Shown: positions 1-7,732, numbered from the stretch's first letter. The stretch: 64,000 bases of DNA from Candidatus Methylomirabilis sp. (GCA_002634395.1 NSJM01000005.1:1-64000), one strand, 5' to 3'. Program-made: numbers and translations. Notes: generated by a model not told the origin, from the letters alone.

Positions 1-1
1 G

Positions 2-196
2 AAACTCGAAAACATCCTCTTTGTGTTGAACCGCGCCAGGCGGCCAGAGGACATGAACCTGCCCGGCTTCGGGTTGCATCGTCTCAAAGGCGACTTCAAG
101 GGTTTCTGGAGCGTGACTGTCCGGGCACACTCGCGTGTCATCTTCCGCTTCGAGGAAGGCGACGCGCACGATGTTGATTTGATCGACTACCACTAG
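2..196 (+). CDS. higB: HigB-type toxin of RelE/ParE fold (C-terminal part, cut by window edge)
   Basis: Only the last 64 codons are in the window; the start lies upstream. The translated tail reads LHRLKGDFKGFWSVTV followed by RVIFRFEEGDAHDVDLIDYH and a TAG stop. This is the typical C-terminal half of the HigB/RelE-like mRNA interferase family: a GDFKGFWSV strand, an R-x-IFRF strand and a DVDLIDYH end. HigB toxins cut mRNA on the ribosome. The gene is followed after 22 nt by a HigA-type antitoxin, the toxin-first order normal for HigBA. The family call is firm for what can be seen; whether the missing half is intact cannot be judged. Confidence 0.85.
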   Translation, partial: KLENILFVLNRARRPEDMNLPGFGLHRLKGDFKGFWSVTVRAHSRVIFRFEEGDAHDVDLIDYH

Positions 197-218
197 CACA
201 TAGGAAGGAGAACGCGCC

Positions 219-521
219 ATGCGTAAGAGGAACCCACCGCATCCCGGTAGGATTGTTCGCCGGGAGTGTATCGAGCCGCTCGGCGTGACTGTCACCGAAG
301 CCGCGGCACGCCTTGGTGTCAGGCGACAGACCCTGAACAACCTCGTGAACGAGAAGGCCGGCATTTCCCCGGAGATGGCCATCCGGCTGTCCAAGGCTTT
401 CGGCAGCAGTCCAGAGGTATGGCTCGGCATGCAGATGGAATACGACCTTGCGCAGGCAGAGAAACGCGCCGGAACGATCAAGGTGAATAGAATTCTTGCT
501 ACTCATCCTGTCATGCGCTAA
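219..521 (+). CDS. higA: HigA-type antitoxin, XRE-family helix-turn-helix
   Basis: This 100-residue protein starts with HPGRIVRRECIEPLGV, the hallmark N-terminus of HigA antitoxins. A helix-turn-helix follows at about residues 25-60 (VTEAAARLGVRRQTLNNLV), then SPEMAIRLSKAFG and the characteristic PEVWLGMQMEYDL. It would neutralise the upstream toxin and repress the shared promoter. The start is supported by AGGAAGGAG about 8 nt before the ATG. Length and motif order match the family closely, so this looks like an intact antitoxin. Confidence 0.93.
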   Translation: MRKRNPPHPGRIVRRECIEPLGVTVTEAAARLGVRRQTLNNLVNEKAGISPEMAIRLSKAFGSSPEVWLGMQMEYDLAQAEKRAGTIKVNRILATHPVMR

Positions 522-701
522 AGGAGGCAGGCCACTCTTGGTACAATCGAACTTGTCTCTGAACAGCGGCGGAAGGAGAAAGGCGTTCCCTTTGAAACCG
601 TCAGGGCGGATCTGATCAAGCGCGGGCGCCTGCGTGGCCAGATACGCTCTCGATATCAAGGCGTCAGGGCGGAAGGAGCAGGAATACTTGTTTGGAGCTG
701 T
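522..701. other. Gap after higBA with a possible gene remnant
   Basis: The gap can be read on the + strand as an open stretch of about 60 codons from near 535 to a TGA at 719-721 (for example IELVSEQRRKEKGVPFETV), but no convincing start codon with a ribosome site sits in that frame. It overlaps the 3' end of the convergent Uma2 gene. The composition resembles short antitoxin-like proteins, so it may be a decayed gene. I cannot assign a family and give it little weight. Confidence 0.25.
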
Positions 702-1265
702 TCAGCCGAGAATAGCGTCTGATGCGATCGTGAAGTTGGGGAAGGCAAGGGCGACGATGGTCTGCTCTTTCGAGACGACCTGGTGCGTCTGATAGCCATC
801 AGCGCGTGGATCTCTGAAGAGCTCGATCCGGTCCTCTGTCAAGTTTACGAGCCAGACCTCCGGGATACCCCCCTTGGCATAGAGAGGCAGTTTCACGGTT
901 CGATCGAATTCGGCTGACGTCTCGGCTACCTCCACGATCAGCAGCACATCCGAAGGGTTCGGATGTGCTGCGGCATAGAAATCAGGCCGGGGCCGGAGGA
1001 GTGCAAGGTCGGGTTGAGGCTCTGAGTGAGCGCTGAGCTGGATGAGATCTTGGACGCTCAGGAGAACGGACCCTGCGGCTTGCAAGGGGAGAAAGGCGTG
1101 CAGGAGACGTTTTACGGCGCTTGCGTGTCGGCTTCCGACGGGCGTCATCGTCACGATCTTCCCATCGATGAGTTCGACTCGGTCATCCTCGCCAAGGATG
1201 CCGGCCGTAGCCATCTGCTCGTACTCGGCCACAGTAAATAGGCGCTTCAGTAGCTGAACAGGCAT
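702..1265 (-). CDS. Uma2-family (DUF820) PD-(D/E)XK nuclease-like protein
   Basis: The 187-residue product has the Uma2 layout. An N-terminal FTVAEYEQMATAGIL segment is followed by RVELIDGKIVTMTPVGSRHA. The putative nuclease core has EPQPDLALLRPR, VLLIVEVAETSAEFDR, and K-LPLYAKGGIPEVWLVN. The aspartate in QPDLALL and the glutamate in IVEVAE correspond to the metal-binding PD-ExK residues of the family. These genes are abundant in cyanobacteria and other environmental bacteria and their role is unclear. The start is the ATG at 1265, preceded by GAGGAGAG; a longer reading to 1427 exists but has no matching homology. No partner gene is adjacent. Confidence 0.88.
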   Translation of the reverse strand: MPVQLLKRLFTVAEYEQMATAGILGEDDRVELIDGKIVTMTPVGSRHASAVKRLLHAFLPLQAAGSVLLSVQDLIQLSAHSEPQPDLALLRPRPDFYAAAHPNPSDVLLIVEVAETSAEFDRTVKLPLYAKGGIPEVWLVNLTEDRIELFRDPRADGYQTHQVVSKEQTIVALAFPNFTIASDAILG

Positions 1266-1870
1266 CGGGGTTCTCTCCTCGCAACTGAATCTAGCATGCA
1301 GGCTCAATTCGATCAAACTTTCATTGTTATCCGTGTTGGTAGCATGTGAAATATCCGCCTCCTGTGTGCCTATCCGATAAACCCTGTCATGCAACTGCGG
1401 GAGGAATGGCCTCAGATGGAAGGCCACCGCAAGGTGGCGTGTGGAACCTCAAAATTATTCTAACCTGGATTCCACGTCTGATCTGAAACTCATGACAAGT
1501 AGGGTGCCGTTTCGGCGTTTGGTTTACAACATTGTGCATTGGTTTGCCAAACCAAGTCCTCTAAGGTATTGAATTGTCCAGGGTGGTGTGCGAACCCTGG
1601 ATCTGCTTATCGAGGTTCGAATCGTTGCCCCCCAGCCACTCGCTAGCTGCCTAGCACTACAGCGTTTGCCCCCACTATACTCACACCCATTTGCTCTTCG
1701 ATTCAGCCAAGTTATTTCATCGTTACCTCATCATTACGCGAGGAGTGTATCTGGATTTTACCTTTGGGGAAATGGATGCTGTTGCAGGACTTCCAGGATG
1801 GTACAATTGATCCGTGGTCGGATCGATGATCGATTGAGACCCACAGGGGGGTGCCGCAGAGGCTTTGGCG
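1266..1870. other. Gene-free stretch with palindromes and tRNA-end-like repeat
   Basis: No gene is supported here. Visible structures are a perfect 8-bp palindrome with one central base (TTGGTTTG-C-CAAACCAA, 1539-1555), a hairpin-forming CCAGGGT...ACCCTGG near 1577-1600, the tRNA-3'-end-like repeat (listed separately), and GATCCG-TGGT-CGGATC at 1809-1824, about 45 nt before the acyl-CoA synthetase start. No sigma-54 or strong sigma-70 promoter was found by eye. Confidence 0.5.
1586..1708 (+). repeat. tRNA-3'-end-like direct repeat, copy 1 (degenerate)
   Basis: This stretch matches 3934-4053 in order and spacing. The core is ATCTGCTTATCGAGGTTCGA followed by ATCGTTGCCCCCCAGCCAC. GGTTCGAATC is the T-arm signature of a tRNA, and CCCCCCAG-CCA looks like an acceptor 3' strand with discriminator and CCA. 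No complementary TGGGGGG lies within 100 nt upstream, so no complete tRNA is present. Compared with copy 2 the T-stem is broken (CGAGG/CGTTG), which suggests this copy has decayed. The two copies bracket the acyl-CoA synthetase gene. Confidence 0.6.
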
Positions 1871-3850
1871 ATGAGTCAGTACGCATGGCAGCCGTATGGT
1901 GAGTATCTGGAACGCTCACGGATCCGACGCTTCATGGATCGGCATGGCATAGCAACCTGGCAAGGGCTGATCCGCCGATCGACCGAGGATATTGAGTGGT
2001 TCTGGCCTGCTGCGCTCGACGATCTGGGCGTAGAGTGGTTTCAGCCCTATACCCGGCTCTATGACGCCTCACGCGGAATGCCGTGGACTCGATGGTTTGT
2101 GGGCGGCACACTGAATATCGTCCATAATTGCTTGGACCGCCATATCCGGGACGGCCTCGGTCATAAGGTCGCGCTTGTATGGGAGGGGGATGATGGGGGG
2201 TCCCGGCGCTGCAGCTACGGTGAGCTTCATGAGATGGTGGCGGATCTTGCCGCTGCCATGCGAATGGCAGGGGTACAAGAGGGGGACACCGTGGGCCTTT
2301 GCATGCCGATCTCGATCGAAGCGGTTGCCGTCATGTTCGCAGCCCTCAAGATCGGCGCGGCATGTATGCAGATCGCTGCCCGCTCCGCGCCGCAAGAGGT
2401 GGCGGCATCCCTCCACCATGGCAGCGCCAGGCTGCTGTTCATCAATGATGGCTACCCGCGCGCCGGCAAGCGGTTTGATCTTGGAGCTACCGCCAGAACC
2501 GCGCTCAAAGAGGTGCCAACTCTCAGGCTGGTCGTTGTGCTACAACGCATGGGCGATGCCCCTGCGGCAGAATGGGCCGGCGGAGGTGAGGATGCAAAGC
2601 GGCTGATCGGTTGGCGGACCTTTCAGGAGTCCGGCCGTTCAGCACCTGAACCTGCCACGGCCGTCCTCGATTCAGAGCATACAGCCCTTATCCTGTTCAG
2701 TTCCGGCACGACCGGAACACCGAAGACGATTGTCCATACCCATGCAGGGGCGCTTGCGCAGATCGTCAAGGAGGTCGGGTATGCCTTCGATTGCCGCCCT
2801 GATGACACCTTCTATTGGTTTACCAACATCGGCTGGATGATGGCGCCATGGGAGCTGATAGGCGTCCTGTTCTTCGGCGGCTCTGTCGTATTATACGAAG
2901 GGACCCATCTGTTTCCTACCCCTCACCGGTTATTCGAGTTGATCGACAGGTACGGCATCACCATAGCCGGGTTTACACCCACAGCAATGCGCAGCCTTGC
3001 AAGGCTGGGCGAGGACTATGACTCTCACAGACTCACCTCGCTGCGCATTCTTGGTTCAACAGGCGAACCCCTGGACCCTGAAACCTGGAGATGGTATTTT
3101 CAGGCCTTTGGTCGAGGCAGGTGCCCCATCATGAATATATCTGGTGGGACGGAGCTGATCGGGTGCCTGCTGTCGCCTTTGCCGGTCATGCCTCAGAAGG
3201 AAGCGACCCTTGGCGGACCCGGACTTGGGATGGATGTTGATGTTGTCGATGAGGATGGCAGATCGATCCGCGGCACACCAGGCTATCTGGTGTGCAGAAA
3301 ACCCTTTCCTTCAATGACAAGAGGTTTCCTTGGCGATCCGGAGAGGTTTCTTCGGACATATTTTCCGGGTGGGACCGATCAGTGGGTTCATGGAGATCGG
3401 GCCCAGGTCGATGAGGACGGCCTGTGGTACATCCTTGGGCGCGCTGACGATCTGATCGTCAGCGGCGGCGTCAAGCACGATCCGGCCAGGATCGAGGCCG
3501 CTCTGATCTCTTTTCCGGGCGTCCCTCCGATACGAGAGGCTGCCGCAATCGGCGTCGATGATCCTCTCAAAGGCCAACGAATCGTCTGCTTTGTCGTGGC
3601 CGAACCAGGGCCGGATAGCTATGCCGTCCAAGAAGCCATTGATGCAATGATCCGCCATGTCGGTAGGGTCTACGACCCGACGGGCCGCCCGGGTTCGATC
3701 CATTTCGTCAGTTCGCTTCCCAAGAACCTGGCTGCAAAGATCCCACGAGGTCTGATCCGGATGGTGTATGAAGGCAAGGGGGCAGGCGATATCTCGAAAT
3801 TGGACAACCCTAAAGCCCTTGATGAGATCGCCGCACTCGGACAGAGCTGA
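1871..3850 (+). CDS. Acetyl/acetoacetyl-CoA synthetase-like AMP-forming ligase
   Basis: This 659-residue member of the adenylate-forming superfamily would activate a small carboxylic acid to its acyl-AMP and then its CoA thioester. The P-loop SSGTTGTPK lies near residues 277-285. The NISGGTE motif, HGDRAQVDEDGLWYILGRAD hinge region and C-terminal lysine in NLAAKIPRG (about residue 623) are all visible. The N-terminus (W-FVGGTLNIVHNCLDRH) is of the acetyl-CoA synthetase type. The acetoacetyl/propionyl subtype is my best guess from length and the KHDPARIE segment. The ATG at 1871 is preferred to the in-frame TTG at 1865, with a weak AGAGG upstream. It stands alone between two tRNA-end-like repeats, which hints at acquisition as a unit. 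Confidence 0.85.
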   Translation: MSQYAWQPYGEYLERSRIRRFMDRHGIATWQGLIRRSTEDIEWFWPAALDDLGVEWFQPYTRLYDASRGMPWTRWFVGGTLNIVHNCLDRHIRDGLGHKVALVWEGDDGGSRRCSYGELHEMVADLAAAMRMAGVQEGDTVGLCMPISIEAVAVMFAALKIGAACMQIAARSAPQEVAASLHHGSARLLFINDGYPRAGKRFDLGATARTALKEVPTLRLVVVLQRMGDAPAAEWAGGGEDAKRLIGWRTFQESGRSAPEPATAVLDSEHTALILFSSGTTGTPKTIVHTHAGALAQIVKEVGYAFDCRPDDTFYWFTNIGWMMAPWELIGVLFFGGSVVLYEGTHLFPTPHRLFELIDRYGITIAGFTPTAMRSLARLGEDYDSHRLTSLRILGSTGEPLDPETWRWYFQAFGRGRCPIMNISGGTELIGCLLSPLPVMPQKEATLGGPGLGMDVDVVDEDGRSIRGTPGYLVCRKPFPSMTRGFLGDPERFLRTYFPGGTDQWVHGDRAQVDEDGLWYILGRADDLIVSGGVKHDPARIEAALISFPGVPPIREAAAIGVDDPLKGQRIVCFVVAEPGPDSYAVQEAIDAMIRHVGRVYDPTGRPGSIHFVSSLPKNLAAKIPRGLIRMVYEGKGAGDISKLDNPKALDEIAALGQS

Positions 3851-3933
3851 ACAATTATTCTACCTTTGAAGTGGAGCTAATGGAAAATGAGGTGTAAGTA
3901 AATAGTACTACGTACGCTGTCTTCGGAAGGTGT

Positions 3934-4053
3934 GACAGCCCTGAATCTGCTTATCCAGGTTCGAATCCTTGCCCCCCAGCCACCTATAGTTGCTTGTCAC
4001 TATAGCTTTTTCTTCCATTATATCCACGCCTGTCTACTGTTCCTTTGTTCTAC
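3934..4053 (+). repeat. tRNA-3'-end-like direct repeat, copy 2
   Basis: The core is ATCTGCTTATCCAGGTTCGA followed by ATCCTTGCCCCCCAGCCAC. The T-arm can pair (CCAGG with CCTTG, four of five positions) around TTCGAAT, followed by a 7-nt acceptor strand, discriminator G and CCA. Downstream CTATAG...CTATAG can form a small hairpin. No 5' part of a tRNA is present. Similarity to copy 1 runs for about 115 bp and then fades. Confidence 0.65.
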
Positions 4054-4367
4054 GTTTATGCATACTAAGAGTGGCTATTTATCTTTAAATGTAGCATAAA
4101 ATACTCCGTATGGCGTATTGACTGATAGCTCATTGTTGCATAGAGTTAATCGCATTATGGATATGATGTCATGGTGATACGTATAGGAATATTTAAAAAT
4201 GTGCAATACGTTATAAGTACGGCTAAATATCATAAGGATGTAGTCTTTTGCAATATTAGCGTCTATTAACTTGGATATAAGGAATTTATGGCTATCTATA
4301 TGGAAATACAGGCTTATAAACTAGATGTTGGACTATCGGGGCTCGCAAAGATTGGCCGAATCTTTAT

Positions 4368-4383
4368 TGGCACGAACATTGCT
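4368..4383 (+). promoter_or_regulatory. Sigma-54 (-24/-12) promoter for the PAS-LuxR gene
   Basis: The sequence TGGCACGAACATTGCT matches the sigma-54 consensus TGGCACG-N4-TTGC at every defined position, with GG (4369-4370) and GC (4381-4382) ten bases apart. It lies 89 nt before the ATG of the PAS-LuxR gene on the same strand. A sigma-54 activator gene is encoded 1.7 kb downstream. Confidence 0.85.
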
Positions 4384-4429
4384 CAATCATTACTATAGTT
4401 TTCCTGCCGGAGAGGGGTCGGTGATGCGA

Positions 4430-4444
4430 GATCCGTGACGGATC
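4430..4444. promoter_or_regulatory. Palindrome between promoter and start codon
   Basis: GATCCG-TGA-CGGATC is a perfect 6-bp inverted repeat in the presumed leader of the PAS-LuxR gene. A near-identical palindrome with a 4-base centre occurs at 1809-1824 before the acyl-CoA synthetase gene. It may be a repressor or LuxR-type binding site, or a small RNA hairpin; the sequence cannot decide. Confidence 0.4.
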
Positions 4445-4472
4445 CTGAGTTAACGCTTACTACTTTCTCATC

Positions 4473-5129
4473 ATGCAAAGCCTATTGAATATACTCTCAA
4501 ACATAGCCGACGGAGTGCTGGCCGTAGACCCGGAGCATAAGATCGTTTTCTGGAATAGGGCTGCGGAGAAACTTCTCGGCTTTAAGCCGGAAGAGGTTCT
4601 GGGCAGGTTCTGTTATGAGGTTATCGCTGGTCAGGCGGAATTGGGTAGGTCATTCTGTCGGATAGACTGCCTTGATAAGATGCAGTGTATTGAGCGAGGT
4701 GAGATTCCCACAAGCAACATGCTGGTTACGACGAAGGCCGGTCAAGAGGTGTGGTTGAGCGTCAGTACCATCCTGGTTCCTTCAGAATACCGAACCCACT
4801 GTATGCTGATTCACCTCTTCCGTAACGCCACGTATCTGAAGGAGCTGGAGCGTTCCGTTCAGCGGTTTCTTACGACCATGTCGAAGCTTTCAACGGGAAA
4901 TGAAAGTGGCATCAACGAGGATCTCTCCGCCAATCTTCAGCGCTTGACGCGGCGTGAGCAGGAAATACTTTGTCTTTTGGGATCGGGTTCTACGACACAG
5001 ACTATTGCCGAGACGCTTTTCATCTCTCCCGCGACCGTGCGAAACCATATTCATTGTATCTTGGCCAAGCTTGGCGTGAAAAACCGGCTTGAGGCGGCGC
5101 TGCTTGCCAGGAGTGCCGGTTTGATCTGA
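4473..5129 (+). CDS. PAS-domain LuxR-type transcriptional regulator
   Basis: The 218-residue protein has an N-terminal PAS domain (about residues 5-118; IADGVLAVDPEHKIVFWN, GFKPEEVLGRFCYEVI). A helical linker and a C-terminal LuxR/FixJ helix-turn-helix follow (residues 158-218; LTRREQEILCLLGSGSTTQT, FISPATVRNHIHCILAKLGV). It has no receiver domain, so it probably senses a cytoplasmic signal directly. Cysteines at 47, 62, 66 and 72 form a Cys-rich loop in the PAS domain that could bind metal or respond to redox. A perfect sigma-54 promoter lies upstream. No Shine-Dalgarno is evident before the ATG. Its position suggests a regulator of the surface-polysaccharide genes, but that is inference. 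Confidence 0.9.
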   Translation: MQSLLNILSNIADGVLAVDPEHKIVFWNRAAEKLLGFKPEEVLGRFCYEVIAGQAELGRSFCRIDCLDKMQCIERGEIPTSNMLVTTKAGQEVWLSVSTILVPSEYRTHCMLIHLFRNATYLKELERSVQRFLTTMSKLSTGNESGINEDLSANLQRLTRREQEILCLLGSGSTTQTIAETLFISPATVRNHIHCILAKLGVKNRLEAALLARSAGLI

Positions 5130-5628
5130 GTGGGTCGCGCAAGCATGCCACGTTATAGGCGATGAGATCGTATATAGATCGTTTATTCTAGTAAAACGTG
5201 ATGTCTGGTTTGTTGACAGATCATTTTCGAATCAAGATACTGTTAGAAGGTGCTTTAGGATAGTACGTTACCCTCATGACTCCTGATGGAGGTTACTATG
5301 TTGTTAGCCTTGCAGTGTATCTCACAGCAGCCGATACGCAAGCGAGACTAAGCCGATATGATGAGACAGCAAAATTCCCAGCGCTTGACTCTGTTGCCGG
5401 CTAGTGTGTCAATTCTATCCCTTTTTGTCCTCGAAGCTCACCACAACCCAATCGATTTCGACACGGTGTCCGTTTTGCGTGGGTCGTCTCCTGGCGCCTC
5501 TCCGAGTACCTTCGTGTAGAGAGGGCGTATAATTTCGAGCCTCTCACAATTCACCGTCTTATTGCTGAGAGCCGCTGTACGACTGCACCGGGTGCCATGT
5601 TCTGGGCTGAGAGTGCGAGAAAAAAGAT
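5130..5628. other. Gene-free stretch before the sigma-54 activator pair
   Basis: No confident gene is seen. A sigma-70-type promoter lies at 5213-5241. Downstream of it a 17-codon reading (ATG 5299, preceded by GGAGG) and a 53-codon reading from about 5358 are open, but neither has recognisable homology or composition. I treat this as a leader region of about 390 nt. Confidence 0.4.
5213..5241 (+). promoter_or_regulatory. Sigma-70-type promoter
   Basis: A perfect -35 box TTGACA (5213-5218) is followed after 17 bases by GATACT (5236-5241), one mismatch from the -10 consensus. It is the best housekeeping promoter visible in the window and points toward the PAS/sigma-54 activator genes. That fits expression of the activator independently of sigma-54. 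Confidence 0.6.
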
Positions 5629-6060
5629 ATGACGATTGTGGATGAGAGGGTGAGGAATCTTCAAGGCGATTCCGGGGAACAGGCGAGTATCCTCTCGGGG
5701 TTGCTTACCAGCCAGTGGCAGCTCATGGTACGGGCCTTGGATTGCTCGGAGCAAGGGATCCTGATCCTCGCACACGACGGCAGCGTCCTGTACTATAACG
5801 CGGCGTATCTGCGACTCCGCGCCATCCCGTCCAGTCGAATCGTCGAGCATGTACGGGAGGAACTCGACGGGCGGCACGACCTGCAGGCGCTGCTGCGAGC
5901 GGGAACCCTCGCGTGCGACAAGACGGCTGTCGTTGAGCGCCAGTTGCGCAAAGAGGGCCTGATGGTCATCCGGGATGCCGTCGGCGCCCTGCAGGGGGTC
6001 ATCATTAGCGTACTGCCGGCGTCGGCGGGTACGGGGGGAGGCCCGTCGACCGCGGAATGA
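5629..6060 (+). CDS. Short PAS-like sensor protein paired with the sigma-54 activator
   Basis: This 143-residue protein has a PAS-like core at about residues 30-130 (MVRALDCSEQGILILAHDGS, VLYYNAAYLRLRAIPSSRIV, MVIRDAVGALQGVIISVLPA). No catalytic or DNA-binding domain is present. Its stop overlaps the start of the following activator gene by ATGA, so the two are translationally coupled. In most relatives a PAS domain and the AAA+ domain form one polypeptide. Here they appear as two chains, through a natural split or a frameshift close to the junction. It is probably the signal-input partner of the activator. Confidence 0.8.
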   Translation: MTIVDERVRNLQGDSGEQASILSGLLTSQWQLMVRALDCSEQGILILAHDGSVLYYNAAYLRLRAIPSSRIVEHVREELDGRHDLQALLRAGTLACDKTAVVERQLRKEGLMVIRDAVGALQGVIISVLPASAGTGGGPSTAE

Positions 6061-7052
6061 GCCGTCGTGTCACCAGTAAGCTCGAGGGCGACCCGCGCTG
6101 GCTCACGCGATGCAGCTTTGCCGATATCATCGGCGTCAGCCCCGGTTTGACCCAGGCTAAGGAACTGGCGCTACGCGCGGCGCACGGCAGGTCCTCCGTC
6201 CTGGTGCTCGGTGAGAGTGGGACCGGCAAGGAGTTGTTCGCCCACGCCATCCATGCCGCCAGCATCCGGATGGACTACCCGTTCGTGCCGGTAGATTGCT
6301 CGGCGATCCCCCGCGAGCTCTTGGAGGCGGAGCTTTTCGGCTACGCCCCCGGGGCCTTCACTGGGGCAGCCAAGGACGGCAAGCCCGGCAAGTTCGAGTT
6401 GGCTCATCGCGGGACGATCTTACTCGATGAGATCGGCGAGATGCCGCTCGAACTGCAGTCGAAACTTTTGCGCGTCTTGCAGGAGCGCCAGATTACCCGG
6501 GTCGGCGGCACCGCCCCGATCACGGTCGACTTTGCGGTCATTGCCGCGACTAACCGGGATCTGGAGCACCTGGTCGCCCAAGGGCGATTTCGACGCGATC
6601 TGATGTATCGCCTGGATATCGTGCGGATCGAGATTCCGCCGCTCCGCGAGCGCCCGGAGGACGTGCCGCCGCTGCTGGACTACTACTGGGACCGGAAGCA
6701 GCGAGAGCTGGGGAGCACGGCCACCCTCTCCGCCGACGCCTTGCGCATGTTGGAAGCGTACCCCTGGCCCGGCAACGTCCGCGAACTGGCGAATCTGGTC
6801 GAGCGCCTGCTGGTCACCGTCGTCAAGCCTGTTATCGAGCCCGCGGACCTACCGCCGGTCTTCGCGCAGGCGCGGGCGGGCCCCCTGTGCTTTACGCCGT
6901 TCCAGCTTACGCTCGTCTCGGCCAACGCTGAGCGGCGGACGCTGGAACGGGCGCTCCAGCAGGCGAAGGGCAACCGGAACAAGGTGGCCCAACTGGTGGG
7001 GCTGTCGCGGGCCACCCTGTACCGCAAGCTGAAGCGGTATGGGTTGGGCTGA
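6057..7052 (+). CDS. Sigma-54-dependent enhancer-binding activator (AAA+ and Fis HTH)
   Basis: The 331-residue protein carries Walker A GESGTGKE (52-59) and the sigma-54-contacting loop GAFTGA (99-104). Walker B ILLDEIGE is near 121-128, and an arginine-finger region RFRRDLMYRLDIV is present. The C-terminal Fis-type helix-turn-helix is at about 292-331 (GNRNKVAQLVGLSRATLYRK). It remodels RNA polymerase with sigma-54 using ATP. It has almost no N-terminal regulatory domain; the PAS protein encoded immediately upstream probably serves that role. Sigma-54-like promoters at 4368, 7647 and 52669 are obvious candidate targets. The GC content is visibly higher than in the flanks. Confidence 0.95.
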   Translation: MSRRVTSKLEGDPRWLTRCSFADIIGVSPGLTQAKELALRAAHGRSSVLVLGESGTGKELFAHAIHAASIRMDYPFVPVDCSAIPRELLEAELFGYAPGAFTGAAKDGKPGKFELAHRGTILLDEIGEMPLELQSKLLRVLQERQITRVGGTAPITVDFAVIAATNRDLEHLVAQGRFRRDLMYRLDIVRIEIPPLRERPEDVPPLLDYYWDRKQRELGSTATLSADALRMLEAYPWPGNVRELANLVERLLVTVVKPVIEPADLPPVFAQARAGPLCFTPFQLTLVSANAERRTLERALQQAKGNRNKVAQLVGLSRATLYRKLKRYGLG

Positions 7053-7189
7053 CGACAGATCTCAGCCGCATCTGAAATTCCATCATTTCCTCTCCACCTC
7101 TTACGATAGGCCTATTTCGCCAAAGAACAGCGATAGCCTTCGCAGTCATCTGATTCTTCCCGTCATTGGTTAGAAAGTCTCCCTCAGTG

Positions 7190-7299
7190 GTCACTGCGAG
7201 GTGCAGCCGTGGAAATCTCCACGATTCCTCTCCTTCGCTTCGCCTTATGTCAAAATGATCTTTCAGGTTAGATTGCTTCACTTCGTTCGCAATGATAAC
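7190..7299. repeat. REP/MITE-like inverted-repeat element
   Basis: The left end GTCACTGCGAGG and the right end TCGCAATGATAAC are imperfect inverted copies. The interior has the familiar AGATTGCTTCACTTCGTTCG stretch found in dispersed bacterial intergenic repeats. The element is about 110 bp and degenerate. Only one copy is seen in this window. Confidence 0.5.
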
Positions 7300-7579
7300 C
7301 GCTTATTGCTGTGTAGTGGTTTTACCTCAATCTGCTGAGATATTATATGTGTTACGCATAGTCTTTGTGGAAATGTCGCCATTGCGACTGTTGCTTTTCC
7401 AAAAGATTGTTTCATTAATGCAATACTTGTTTCAATACTAAAAGACGCGTCTCAGTCATAAGAAAGCCATTAAACCGGTGTTTCAATAGGACAAGTTGCC
7501 AGTAATCTGTGATACACGTCTCACCGCTAAGACACCGCATTCATTTCTGCTTATTGATCCCTCCAGATCGCTGTTTTAC

Positions 7580-7626
7580 TAATGTGCGCATTAGATTCGT
7601 CACTTACGAACGTTTCGAGACGTTCG
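7580..7626. promoter_or_regulatory. Two palindromes upstream of the sigma-54 promoter
   Basis: TAATG-TGCG-CATTA (7580-7593) and CGAACGT-TTCGAG-ACGTTCG (7607-7626) are perfect inverted repeats 20-65 nt upstream of the -24 element. They could be binding sites for the activator or another regulator. They sit closer to the promoter than typical enhancer sites, so this is tentative. Confidence 0.35.
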
Positions 7627-7646
7627 GCGCCTGATCCTTTCGTCTG

Positions 7647-7662
7647 CGGCACATGTCTTGCT
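7647..7662 (+). promoter_or_regulatory. Sigma-54-type promoter at the head of the polysaccharide operon
   Basis: CGGCACATGTCTTGCT has GG (7648-7649) and GC (7660-7661) ten bases apart and matches the consensus except for the first base and the base after GGCAC. It points to the alpha/beta hydrolase gene 70 nt downstream, the first of 31 same-strand genes. Confidence 0.7.
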
Positions 7663-7732
7663 CCTGTATGACCGGCACGGTGCCCGAATACTTTCCTGAA
7701 TCCCATGATCGCGTAACCAAGGTGGCAGTTAT

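Larger units (their letters stand above)
3851..4472. other. AT-rich gene-free stretch upstream of the PAS-LuxR regulator
   Basis: About 620 nt without a credible gene. It contains the second tRNA-end-like repeat, then about 350 nt of clearly AT-rich sequence (4030-4380) unlike the surrounding genes. The sigma-54 promoter at 4368-4383 follows, and a perfect GATCCG-TGA-CGGATC palindrome (4430-4444) lies between that promoter and the next start codon. The base composition suggests foreign or non-coding regulatory DNA. Confidence 0.6.
7053..7732. other. Gene-free stretch carrying a REP-like element and the operon promoter
   Basis: About 680 nt without a gene. It contains a REP-like inverted-repeat element (7190-7299), an AT-rich segment (7300-7560), two palindromes (7580-7593 and 7607-7626) and a sigma-54-type promoter (7647-7662) before the first gene of the long polysaccharide run. 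Confidence 0.6.

Noticed and set aside
1588-1902. A 104-codon + strand frame before the acyl-CoA synthetase
   Set aside because: It runs through the tRNA-end-like repeat and into the synthetase gene out of frame, without coding-like composition or relatives.
3944-3990. A complete tRNA gene
   Set aside because: Only the T-arm, acceptor 3' strand and CCA are present; no anticodon arm or matching 5' acceptor strand is found upstream.
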